Shown here: positions 55,404 to 64,000 of the stretch, one piece after another
Layout: each line of letters begins with the position of its first letter
Numbering within the stretch: the first letter of the stretch is position 1
Assembly (NCBI GenBank): GCA_030789695.1
Contig: CM061142.1
Location: 568,903,281 to 568,967,280 of the forward strand
Length of the DNA stretch: 64,000 nt
Source of the DNA: Scilla litardierei
Taxonomy: Eukaryota; Streptophyta; Magnoliopsida; Asparagales; Asparagaceae
Direction of reading: 5' to 3'
The notes under the pieces: model-generated
What the model was told of the DNA's origin: nothing
The model's database searches: none
What the model saw: the letters and a program-made list of their open reading frames with translations, nothing else
Position numbers and translations under genes: made by a program

Positions 55404-57944
55404 CTTCCTAAATCTTCATTTAAACCTAAGAAAAGCATTTCTACGAAACAGCCACTAGAGCTATTACATCTAGATTTATTTGGGCCAACTAGAGTTGCTT
55501 CCTTAGGAAATGCAAGATATGGACTTGTCATCGTCGATGATTATTCTAGATTTACATGGGTATTTTTCTTATGTAATAAAAATGAAGCTTTTGAAAACTT
55601 CACAATATTTGTGAAGAAAGTACAAAATCTCATCGGAACCACCATTGTCACTATTCGTAGTGATCATGGGGGTGAATTTGAGAATGAGTCTTTCTCAAAT
55701 TTTTGTGATGATCTTGGAATTACTCACACGTTTTCTTTCCCTCGCGCACCTCCTCAAAATGGTGTTGTTGAGAGGAAGAATAGAACGCTTGTGGAGTGTG
55801 CTCGCACTATGCTCGAAGATAGTCAACTTGGTTATCAATTTTGGGCGGAAGCGGTACACACCGCTTGTTATGTGTTTAATAGAATACTTTTGAGGCCCGG
55901 CACCAAACAAACTTGCTATGAATTGTTGTTTGGTAGATTGCCTCAAGTTAAACATTTTCGTGTTTTCGGCGCAAAATGTTTTATTAAAAACACATATGAT
56001 AATTTGGACAAGTTTGATCCGAGATCGGATGAAGGGATATTTGTTGGGTATTCCTCACGTAGCAAAGCCTACCGGATATACAACAAAAGATCCTCTACGA
56101 TCGAGGAATCACTACATGTCTCTTTTAATGAGAATTTTACTACTCCTAGAATTTCAAATGATGATGACTCTATGGATGTTTTATGTGATTCGTTTGAAAA
56201 TTCTAAGTCTATTGATTCAATTGATTCTATTGATACTAACCCGACTAATGAAGTTGTTGAGAATGTTCCTAGTGATCAAGGTATTCCCAAGCGGCTTCAT
56301 ACCGTTCGCAACCATCCCCATGAGCAAGTCATTGGCAATATTCATGATAGTGTCAAGACGAGATCTCAAGTCCACCACTTCGCCAATTGTGCCTTTGCCT
56401 CATCGATAGAGCCAAAGAATATAGTTGAAGCATGCGAAGATAGTGCTTGGATCCTTGCCATGGAGGAGGAACTCATTCAATTCGAGAGGAATGAGGTATG
56501 TGAGCTTGTTCCTTTGCCATCGAAGAACCACACCGTCATAGGGACAAAGTGGATCTTCAAGAACAAAACCGACGAAAACCAAGTCGTCGTCCGGAACAAA
56601 GCTCTGTTAGTTGCTCAAGGCTATCGCCAAGAGGAATGTATCGATTTCGAAGAATCCTTCGCTCCGGTAGCTAGATTAGAATCAATTAGACTATTATTGT
56701 CTTATGCATGCCATAAAAATTTTAAGTTATTTCAAATGGATGTTAAAAGTGCATTTTTAAACGGAGATGTTGTTGAGGAAGTTTACGTTTCTCAACCTCC
56801 GGGCTTCATAAATGAAAATTTTCCAAATCATGTTTTTAAACTAAAGAACGCTCTTTATGGTTTGAGACAAGCTCCTCGAGCTTGGTATGATCGCCTAAAG
56901 AATTTTCTTTTGGATTTGAATTTTAAAATGGGCGAAGCCGATTCTACACTTTTTGTTAAGCATGCGAATAATGATATTTTATTAGTTCAAATTTATGTTG
57001 ATGATATCATTTTCGGTGCTACTAACTTCACTCTTTGTGAAGAGTTTTCTAATGTTATGAAGGAACAATTTGAGATGAGCCACATGGGCGAACTCAAATA
57101 TTTCTTAGGTCTCCAAATTCGCCAATTGAACGATGCAATCTTCATCCACCAAACGAAGTATACGGTGGAGTTGCTTAAGCGATTTGGAATGGAGAGTGCT
57201 TCCGGGAAAAAGACTCCAATGAGCACGACTACGCATCTTGACAAGGATACGTGCGGTAAGGATGTAGACATTCGTCTATATCGAGGTATGATAAGTAGTT
57301 TACTTTATCTTACCGCAAGTAGGCCCGATATTATGTTTTCCGTATGCATATGTGCTCGTTATCAGTCTCAACCTAAGGAGTCTCACTTAGTAGCGGTTAA
57401 ACGTATTTTTCGCTATCTAAGTTATACTTTAGATTTTGGATTACTTTATCCGAAATCTAGCACATATGAGTTAGTCTCATATAGTTACGCTGATTATGCG
57501 GGATGCAAATCCGACAGGAAAAGTACTAGTGGCACTTGCCATTTTCTAGGAAATTCTCTTGTCTCTTGGGTTTCCAAGAAGCAAAATTCGGTATCACTTT
57601 CAACCACTGAGGCGGAATATATTGCCGCCGGTGCCGCTTGTGCCCAGGTTCTTTGGATGAGACACACACTGAAGGATTTTGGTATTCATTGTGATACTAG
57701 CCCTATCATGGTGGATAACCAAAGTGCTATTTGTCTTTCAAAGAATCCGGTGCACCATTCCCGATCTAAACACATAGATGTCCGACACCACTTTTTAGAT
57801 GATCATGTTGCTAAAAAGGACATCATTTTAGTGTACGTTGAAACCCAAAAGCAAATCGCCGATATTTTCACGAAACCCCTAAAGGAGGACTCCTTTGTGC
57901 GGTTGCGTCGAGAATTGGGGATTATGGGTGAATCCGAGATATAG
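55404..57944 (+). CDS. pol: S2 integrase core, reverse transcriptase and RNase H
   Basis: Open for 847 codons after the TAG, to TAG at 57942-57944. Integrase DDE residues sit in [22 protein letters not shown] and [13 protein letters not shown], followed by the conserved [12 protein letters not shown] and [18 protein letters not shown] has [26 protein letters not shown] with its Asp near 56739, [10 protein letters not shown] and [10 protein letters not shown] near 56995. RNase H has [14 protein letters not shown] (the usual first Asp is Tyr), [23 protein letters not shown] and [13 protein letters not shown]. The end GIMGESEI matches S1. Apart from the upstream TAG this is the best preserved pol in the window. 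Confidence 0.93.
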   Translation, partial: LPKSSFKPKKSISTKQPLELLHLDLFGPTRVASLGNARYGLVIVDDYSRFTWVFFLCNKNEAFENFTIFVKKVQNLIGTTIVTIRSDHGGEFENESFSNFCDDLGITHTFSFPRAPPQNGVVERKNRTLVECARTMLEDSQLGYQFWAEAVHTACYVFNRILLRPGTKQTCYELLFGRLPQVKHFRVFGAKCFIKNTYDNLDKFDPRSDEGIFVGYSSRSKAYRIYNKRSSTIEESLHVSFNENFTTPRISNDDDSMDVLCDSFENSKSIDSIDSIDTNPTNEVVENVPSDQGIPKRLHTVRNHPHEQVIGNIHDSVKTRSQVHHFANCAFASSIEPKNIVEACEDSAWILAMEEELIQFERNEVCELVPLPSKNHTVIGTKWIFKNKTDENQVVVRNKALLVAQGYRQEECIDFEESFAPVARLESIRLLLSYACHKNFKLFQMDVKSAFLNGDVVEEVYVSQPPGFINENFPNHVFKLKNALYGLRQAPRAWYDRLKNFLLDLNFKMGEADSTLFVKHANNDILLVQIYVDDIIFGATNFTLCEEFSNVMKEQFEMSHMGELKYFLGLQIRQLNDAIFIHQTKYTVELLKRFGMESASGKKTPMSTTTHLDKDTCGKDVDIRLYRGMISSLLYLTASRPDIMFSVCICARYQSQPKESHLVAVKRIFRYLSYTLDFGLLYPKSSTYELVSYSYADYAGCKSDRKSTSGTCHFLGNSLVSWVSKKQNSVSLSTTEAEYIAAGAACAQVLWMRHTLKDFGIHCDTSPIMVDNQSAICLSKNPVHHSRSKHIDVRHHFLDDHVAKKDIILVYVETQKQIADIFTKPLKEDSFVRLRRELGIMGESEI

Positions 57945-58873
57945 GATTCATGTTTCATTCAATTGTCTTGCATGCTCTTCGATTTCGCGATATTTCGTTC
58001 ATGCTAGATTTATTGAATTTTTGGGGATTTTATGTGATATGTTTGAATTTGTGCTCGAATTCGTATTTGAATGTCGTATTTAAGATTTCGACGTTTTATG
58101 GGGTAATTTAGATGACTAATGAGAGTGTTAAGATGTTTCATCCAAGTCGTTTATGAAGAGAACTCATTTATCAACTTTTGGACTCTTCTAGTCGGTTTCA
58201 GTTCATTAGCCAACCGACTAGATGCTCATCTAGTCGGTCAGCTAGTGAACTCAGACCGACTAGATCAAGCTTTTAACTTTCTCCTGTCATTGACTTCTTT
58301 TAGTCGGTCACAGTACACTTACCGACCGACTAGATTGAAAACTAGTCGGTCAGTGAGTATACTGTGACCGACTAACTCTAGCCCTAAAAATTTCTGTTTG
58401 CCTCTGTTTCGACTTAGTCGGTTCAAGCTCATTGACCGACCGACTAGATCGTAATCTAGTCGGTCAGTGCTTGAACTATGACCGACTAAGTGCGTTAGGG
58501 CAAACGCGTCTTTTCGCATTCCCGACCGACTTAATCATGCTTTAACCGGTTATTTCCTCATTTAGTCGGTTTGCTTTCTTCCTCCAGCCCGAAAAACCCC
58601 TAAATCCACTCGAGACTCTTCGTATTCCCGTCGACTCCGGCCATCTTTCCGGCCATCTCCGCCGTCCGTCGCCGTCGACCCTCTCTCCTAGGTATAACCC
58701 CCCCTTCTAGATCTCGTTTTCCATTCCTAGGGTTTGATCTATATCGTGTTTTCACTTCCTAGGATTCTAGGGTTTCAGTTTTTCTCTATTAGGGCTTGTT
58801 GTAGGATTCTAGGGTTTGAGCTAGGGTCTTTGATCTTATCCCATCGTTTGATTGTACTCGTTGTGCCGAGATC
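57945..58873 (+). promoter_or_regulatory. S2 pol-env spacer with hairpin cluster
   Basis: Non-coding. Three long palindromes of the LTR type lie at 58209-58242, 58321-58355 and 58433-58470, with half-sites TTAGTCGG at about 58298, 58414 and 58562. A pyrimidine-rich leader follows. I see no clear TATA box between 58480 and 58873. The env-like ATG is at 58874. Confidence 0.7.
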
Positions 58874-60583
58874 ATGGCACGAACGAGGATTCCGATTTCA
58901 TCTTCCGGGGCATCCCCCATGACCGTTGAGACCGGGACCGCTTCGACCCCTCCCAAGCGTAGGGCTAAGACCACACGTCCCCCCTCTTCGTTTTCGACTC
59001 CGTTGAAGAGGAAGAGGACATCTAAGCCTAAACCTACCGGCCAATCGTCCAAGCCCAAGCCAAAGCCTAAAAAGTTCCGTGCACCTACTCCTCCTGGTGA
59101 GAGTTCAGGTAGTGATTCCGAGGATAATACCGATGAGGAATACACTCCTGAACATCCCGAGAAGGCACCCACTCCACCTCCTCCACCTCCACCACCTCCA
59201 CCACCTCCTCCGAAGTCCCGTAAGGCTAAGGGTAAAGCTCCTATGCCGGTCGGTGGTGTAGACATATCGTTGTGCCGCGATGACCCTCAGTGTCTCGCAG
59301 CGTACAACCGTATAGAGCACTGCCCACTGCTGTTAGAGCATTACGTTCAGTTTTCTGATTTCCTTGGCCTTGCCGATCTTTTATCGTATAGTGGCCTATT
59401 GGACTACCTTCGATTTGACGCTAAGGCGAACCCTAGACCATATCCTCGCCTGGTCAAATTATTCTATGCCAATCGTGTTCGGGGCCAGTACGACGAGTCT
59501 CACTCCATCGAGACTTCTGTTTTGGGGACTCCTATAGTCCTCACGGCAGAAATCTTGGGGGAGCTGATAGGTTGCTCGTCGTGTGGCCTCCTCCCATCTG
59601 ACATCTCTGTCGACGATATCTCCTCCTTAGATCAGCGGACCCTAGGCAAAATCTTTCAGGTTATTCCCCCAGCTTTCATAGGAGTACCTTCGAAGTCATT
59701 CAAGCCGAATGCTTGGGTGATTAACCTGATCCTGAAATCATGCCTTCTTCCCAAGTATGGATCTTCATCTCTTCCATCTCAGCCGTTTTTGAAACTGATC
59801 TACGCTCTGTTTATGGGTAGCGAGATTAATTGGGCTCGCATTATACTCGATAAGATGGACTCTTTCGAGTGTATTCGCAAGACCAATAAATCTGCGCATA
59901 TCCCATATCCATGTCTGTTGACCTTGGTATTTCGTCGTTTCGGTGTTCCCCTCCCTCCTGATGATGAGCGTCCCTTGGGTCCTCCTCTGAACGCGACGGC
60001 CGTTAAGAAATCTCTTGCGGCGCTTCGTCACGTGCAGAGGTCGACCACATCTGCTTCCCAGGCCACTCCCTCAGCTGCTGCAGCCCCCACTCCTTCTGCC
60101 ACATTAGATGATGTCGTACGCCTTCTTCGTCGGCACGAGTCGCGTTTGGCTCGTACCGAGGAGGTCGTCTGCCGTATGGCTCATATGATGGGCATTGAGC
60201 TTCCTCCTTCCGTTTCTGAGGCCGAGGAGATGGACGTTGAGGATATTGACGATCTTGTCACCTCCCTTGCTCGTGGCGATGAGGCCACTGCTGCTGCTGC
60301 TGCTACCACATCTGCTCCTGGAGATGGCACCACTTCCGGTGCTCCAGAGACTTCTGCACCAGTAGTTCAGACTTCTGAGGCTGCTGCTGCTCCTGCTGAC
60401 GTGCCTACTCCTATCTTACCTGCTGATACTCCTGTTAAGACCCCAGCCGTTGAGCCTACCGTCGATGTCTCCACACCTGCCCCGACGATCCCGTCTGTTG
60501 ACACGCCTCTCCTCCCTGCAGAGCCTGAGTCCACTCCGTCGACTGGACCCACGGAGACTGCAGATCCAGCCACTTCCTCGTGA
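58874..60583 (+). CDS. S2 env-like protein, intact frame
   Basis: 569 codons, ATG 58874 to TGA 60581-60583. Residues 1-90 are basic and rich in Pro, Lys and Ser (KRKRTSKPKPTGQSSKPKPK), then an acidic stretch and a run of 13 prolines. Residues 130-380 form the compact part (LVKLFYANRVRGQYDES, ILGELIGCSSCGLLP, SAHIPYPCLLTLVFRRFGVP). Residues 405-450 are helical with regular Leu/Val (DDVVRLLRRHESRLARTEEV). The last 110 are Ala/Thr/Pro-rich. No signal peptide, transmembrane helix or cleavage site is evident, so an envelope role is unsupported. Sireviruses are known for an extra gene at this place. It is kept open while gag and pol carry lesions. Confidence 0.85.
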   Translation: MARTRIPISSSGASPMTVETGTASTPPKRRAKTTRPPSSFSTPLKRKRTSKPKPTGQSSKPKPKPKKFRAPTPPGESSGSDSEDNTDEEYTPEHPEKAPTPPPPPPPPPPPPPKSRKAKGKAPMPVGGVDISLCRDDPQCLAAYNRIEHCPLLLEHYVQFSDFLGLADLLSYSGLLDYLRFDAKANPRPYPRLVKLFYANRVRGQYDESHSIETSVLGTPIVLTAEILGELIGCSSCGLLPSDISVDDISSLDQRTLGKIFQVIPPAFIGVPSKSFKPNAWVINLILKSCLLPKYGSSSLPSQPFLKLIYALFMGSEINWARIILDKMDSFECIRKTNKSAHIPYPCLLTLVFRRFGVPLPPDDERPLGPPLNATAVKKSLAALRHVQRSTTSASQATPSAAAAPTPSATLDDVVRLLRRHESRLARTEEVVCRMAHMMGIELPPSVSEAEEMDVEDIDDLVTSLARGDEATAAAAATTSAPGDGTTSGAPETSAPVVQTSEAAAAPADVPTPILPADTPVKTPAVEPTVDVSTPAPTIPSVDTPLLPAEPESTPSTGPTETADPATSS

Positions 60584-61555
60584 TCGTTTGTTTCGAGGAC
60601 TCTCCACTGCTCTTTGGATGATATACCTGTTTGAGAGTGTTTTGGGTTAGGATGGGATGGAGTTTGGGTGTTGATTTGTTGTATTTTGATATGTTGGATG
60701 TCGGTGTATGTGTTGTATTTTTTGTTGTTGGATGTTGATGATGGTGTTCTGATGATGATGTTGTATCGATGGTGTATGATGTATTTCCTTTTTGATGGGT
60801 ATGTTGCATTTGATGTAGTCGATATCTTTTTGGATGTACTCATGATGTTTTATATATATATATACATCGATCTTCTCTTTGTATTATTTCGTCGTGCACA
60901 TTTTAATTCTCATTCAATGTCCATGATATGTGAAATCGTCGCTCGACGATTGAAAAACTTGGTTAAATATATTGAAATTCTATAATTGTATAGAATTGTT
61001 TTCCATGCACCAATTTAACCAAGAATATTGAATATTGAAGAGTATGTTTCTTTATTCAAGAAATGAATAAAAATTTGGTATTTTTGATGATTTTAATTAT
61101 CTCTTTTTGATAATGGACAATTTGGCACACCTTGATTTGATTTCCACACTTTTCCCTTGGTGTCAATTAGGTCCATCGTCATTGTCTACGACTCCCGGTG
61201 TTGGATTTTCCATTCCCTAGTTGTTGTCGTTGTATGCCCCCCATTTTTGGGATAATGCCAAAGGGGGAGAGATAATGATAATAAATAGGGCAAATGAAAA
61301 TTTAACTCAATTTCCAAGAATCTAGTTTGATATGTTAGATTCAGGGGGAGTTAAGATATATATAAGGATTTTCAAAATCCGATATTTCAAAAATCGATTC
61401 TCTTTATTTATCTTACTCGTCTGATTGATGCAATTCATATATATTCATTTTGGAATTAACGTGTCATCAATGCAGGGGGAGTAAGTATTTTTCATTTGAA
61501 TCATTATTTTTGATTATTATTTATGTTGGTTTGTCATCACCAAAAAGGGGGAGAA
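60584..61555 (+). other. S2 3' non-coding region and polypurine tracts
   Basis: AT-rich with no gene. Purine tracts lie at about 61264 (AAAGGGGGAGAG), 61341 (CAGGGGGAG), 61474 (CAGGGGGAG) and 61542-61555 (AAAAAGGGGGAGAA). The last touches the 3' LTR and is the polypurine tract. S1 has a matching series. Confidence 0.8.
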
Positions 61556-63310
61556 TGTTGAATATTGGACTCCCCGGATTTGGTTTTGGATGATGAGCAA
61601 ACATAAATAATTCATGAACTAACAATTTGTGAGCGCAGTATTGGAGATCGTCGCAAAAATCACGAGAACATTCAAAGCGACATCTCAAGACTTCTCAAAG
61701 CACGTATTCATTGCCTAAAGCTTCGTTGAAGCTCTTGGACCGTTTTGGAAGTCATGAAGAATTAATCGAAGCTTTCGAAGACCGTTCATTAAGGTTTTAT
61801 TTATAGTCTTTTAGCTTCGATCTATAGAATGTTAAGCCTTGAGTATATCTTACGATTCTATCTTCATAACGCTCATATCGTAGCTCTAGGATCTTAGTAC
61901 AAGTTCATTCTAACTTCCTCGAAGCGTCGCGCTTCGATTCGGACTTGTTTGTGCATATTAGTTGGTACAAGAAGAAGTACTGACCGACTAGATGGTGATC
62001 TAGTCGGTCAGAAGAGCTTCTTGGACCGACTAGTTTGCTTCCTTAATTTCTTGCACCTTACTGTTTACAGTTAGTCGGTCTACGTTGACTCACCGACCGA
62101 CTAGTTTGTGAACTAGTCGGTCAGTGATGCTTCTTTGACCGACTAGTTGTGATTTACTGTATATGCTAAATTTCTCCTAAGCTACTGTTTATCGTTAGTA
62201 GGTCTAAGAACGTTTGGTGACCGACTAGTTGACAATCTAGTCGGTCAACTTTTGTTCTTGGACCGACTAAGTCAATTTGTATTCAGACTATTTCACTTTG
62301 CCTCTTAGTCGGTCTACGTTCACTGACTGACCGACTAGTTGTGAAACTAGTCGGTCAGAATGTCTTCTTGGACCGACTAGGTTTCTAGGTCTGAATTTCT
62401 ATCTCTTCTCAGTTCCTCACTTAGTCGGTCCATGTTGTTTGACTGACCGACTAGTTGATGAACTAGTCGGTCAGTGGTTGTTCTTTGACCGACTAGTTTC
62501 CTCAGATTTCTATCCATTGGGAATTGACCTAACTTGTTTTTATGGGACCCTATAAATACGAACCTAGGTCATTTCTCTCTAGGTGAGAGCTGCCATTAAG
62601 ATATTCATTGAGATAGAAAGAGATAGCCATTCTCACTCATTTCTAAAGCTCTCTTCCTCACAAGAAAGCCATTCTCTCACTTTCTAGATCTAGAATCCAT
62701 ATTGAGAGAAGTTTGTTCTTGGTGAGCCCTTCAAGCTCTAGCTTGAATCAAGTCTCCAAATCACTCATAGGCACCTATTGCTGGTCATTTCCTTGGTGCT
62801 AGGTCTTGGTGACTTCATCTTCCTCAAATCCTTCCTTTCACCTATTTGGTAAGAAAAACTCAAGGTATAGGATTTTGTGGTAAGTTTGTTTATTTCAATA
62901 TAAACTCATTTATATTGCTTGTTGATTCTCTCGGTTGTGAGAGAAGGTTGTGATCCCGGGTTGTGGGATTCACTATTGCCATTGCATGTATGATTTGATC
63001 TTGTGAAGGTTTTTCACAAGATATTCATAGTGGAAATCTTGGGTTAGGGTTTCTAACCTAAGTATCCGGAGGGGATCCGGGTGGTTGGGACGTAGGATCA
63101 CCGGGAACAAGTCGGGGAGACTTGGGTGGATCCAAACCCATTAACATCTTTTGTTAGCATTGTTAAATTTGTTGTTGTCATTCAATTTAAACTTCTGCAA
63201 ATTGTTTTGGTAGTTGTTTGCACTATAATTTGGAATTATACTCCTTGTTATTTTTAAAGTACTATTCACCCCCCCTCTAGTACTTGTGCAGTAGCTTGTA
63301 GGGCATTACA
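61556..63310 (+). repeat. S2 3' LTR
   Basis: 1755 bp, the same length as the 5' LTR. Differences by eye include single-base changes near 61729, 61769, 62094, 62162, 62475 and 62599, a one-base loss near 61826 and one extra C near 63278. It contains the five hairpins (about 61981-62475) and TATAAATA at 62551. Confidence 0.96.
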
Positions 63311-64000
63311 TACACTTGCATGCGGTGGCGAGTGCATCGTCTGTCTGGAGCATCCCATCGAAACGTCGCGTTGACGATGGTCCGTCTGAAACAGGATCAC
63401 GGCGATGTCAGATCACGCTTTTTTTGGTCAAACCTATTACGGGTTGTTTCTAAATTTGGCGGGACTACCCTAACAGTCAAAATTCATGATTTTGATGTTT
63501 TGTTCAGTCTAGATTGACGTCTACCCTATGTGCACAGAAAATTAGTCCGTCCGTCGATCTTTCCTACGGTGGACAACGTTTTAAAAATGCAGAAAATAAC
63601 TTTAGTTCACATTGATCAATTTTAGATTAGGTTCTGATTGAACTACGCTGTGGGTTTTACTACTCGTTAGGGGAACCAACCTCTCCGGCGTTTGACGCAG
63701 AATGGAAGTAGAGTCTGAAAACGGCAACGGTCGCATGAAAGACGTATTATATCTGTGTCATAAGATGTACGATAAATAAGCTAAAGGAGTTCGTAACCGA
63801 TAAACGTTTTTAACTAACAGATATACGCACGAATGATTACTAACATTAGTGATCTAAGGCATAGCTTACCTGAGATAGTACTATAATAGTAGGGTACTGC
63901 TCCTCCTCTATAGCATACTGTACCTATGAAATTCAATTTACGCACTGCTATCTCCAATCAAGGCAGCAACCTATAAATTGTTAACGAATAAGCCACTGCT
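63311..64000 (-). mobile_element. LTR B, right part (minus strand)
   Basis: Begins with TSD TACAC and continues the LTR B sequence. It matches LTR A (about 3555-3965) until about 63722. After that the two differ, and 63722-64000 holds AT-rich sequence with no recognised feature, either a divergent LTR part or another insertion. The end of LTR B is not in the window. Confidence 0.65.

Larger units (their letters stand above)
50755..63310 (+). mobile_element. S2: young Sirevirus-type copia element
   Basis: 12556 bp with TSD TACAC (50750-50754 and 63311-63315). The two LTRs are each 1755 bp and differ at about a dozen sites by eye, so insertion is recent compared with S1 and Athila. Order: LTR, primer site, gag, protease, integrase, RT, RNase H, palindrome spacer, env-like gene, polypurine tract, LTR. 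Defects seen: a one-base shift in gag near 53555, stops at the gag-protease junction, one TAG in pol (55401), and an RNase H Asp to Tyr change. Confidence 0.95.

Overview
The window comes from a plant nuclear genome. Every coding trace in it belongs to a retrotransposon: Ty1/copia of the Sirevirus (SIRE) type with env-like genes, Ty3/gypsy of the Athila, Tat and probable Tekay/chromovirus types, and an L1-type LINE. I see no host gene, rRNA or tRNA. The species cannot be named from this.

The layout is a nest of insertions resolved by target-site duplications (TSDs). The deepest layer on the right is S0, a decayed minus-strand copia element (pieces at 12.5-13.1, 14.9-15.25 and 43.5-46.4 kb). 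Four things sit inside or against it. S3 is a solo LTR at 13119-14907 (TSD GTGTC). S1 is a Sirevirus at 15250-43544 (TSD CACTC). A LINE starts near 46.48 kb and is cut at 49430 by LTR B, a gypsy LTR. S1 itself was hit in its 5' LTR by a minus-strand Athila at 15822-28243 (TSD TCTAT), and in its integrase by a 4.2-kb solo LTR, C, at 33001-37166 (TSD TGTTA). LTR B was split by S2, a young Sirevirus at 50755-63310 (TSD TACAC). S2 has two 1755-bp LTRs that differ at only about a dozen sites.

Left of 12.5 kb lie an unassigned stretch (1-2278), LTR A (2279-5749, minus, same superfamily as B and C), a decayed minus-strand copia L0 (internal 5750-9436, primer-binding site, 5' LTR from 9437), and a fragment of Tat-type gag (about 11.87-12.53 kb).

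The large elements follow one plan: LTR, primer-binding site, gag, protease-integrase-RT-RNase H, a spacer, an env-like gene, polypurine tract, LTR. No family has fully open genes. S2 comes closest, with one gag frameshift, one nonsense codon in pol and an odd stop-bearing gag-protease junction.

The most interesting signal is regulatory. Five LTR families carry their own vocabulary of 10-16-bp palindromes in a cluster just upstream of a TATA box. In the three elements with an env-like gene (S1, S2, Athila) the same element-specific palindromes occur a second time, in the spacer between pol and the env-like gene, followed in Athila and S1 by a TATA-like box. This looks like a duplicated promoter module serving a separate env-like transcript. 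Other observations are a conserved TAG/GTAC boundary before protease in three copia elements, different minisatellites at one fixed place in three related LTRs next to a conserved stem-loop, and a stretch that aligns between the env-like proteins of the copia and gypsy elements.
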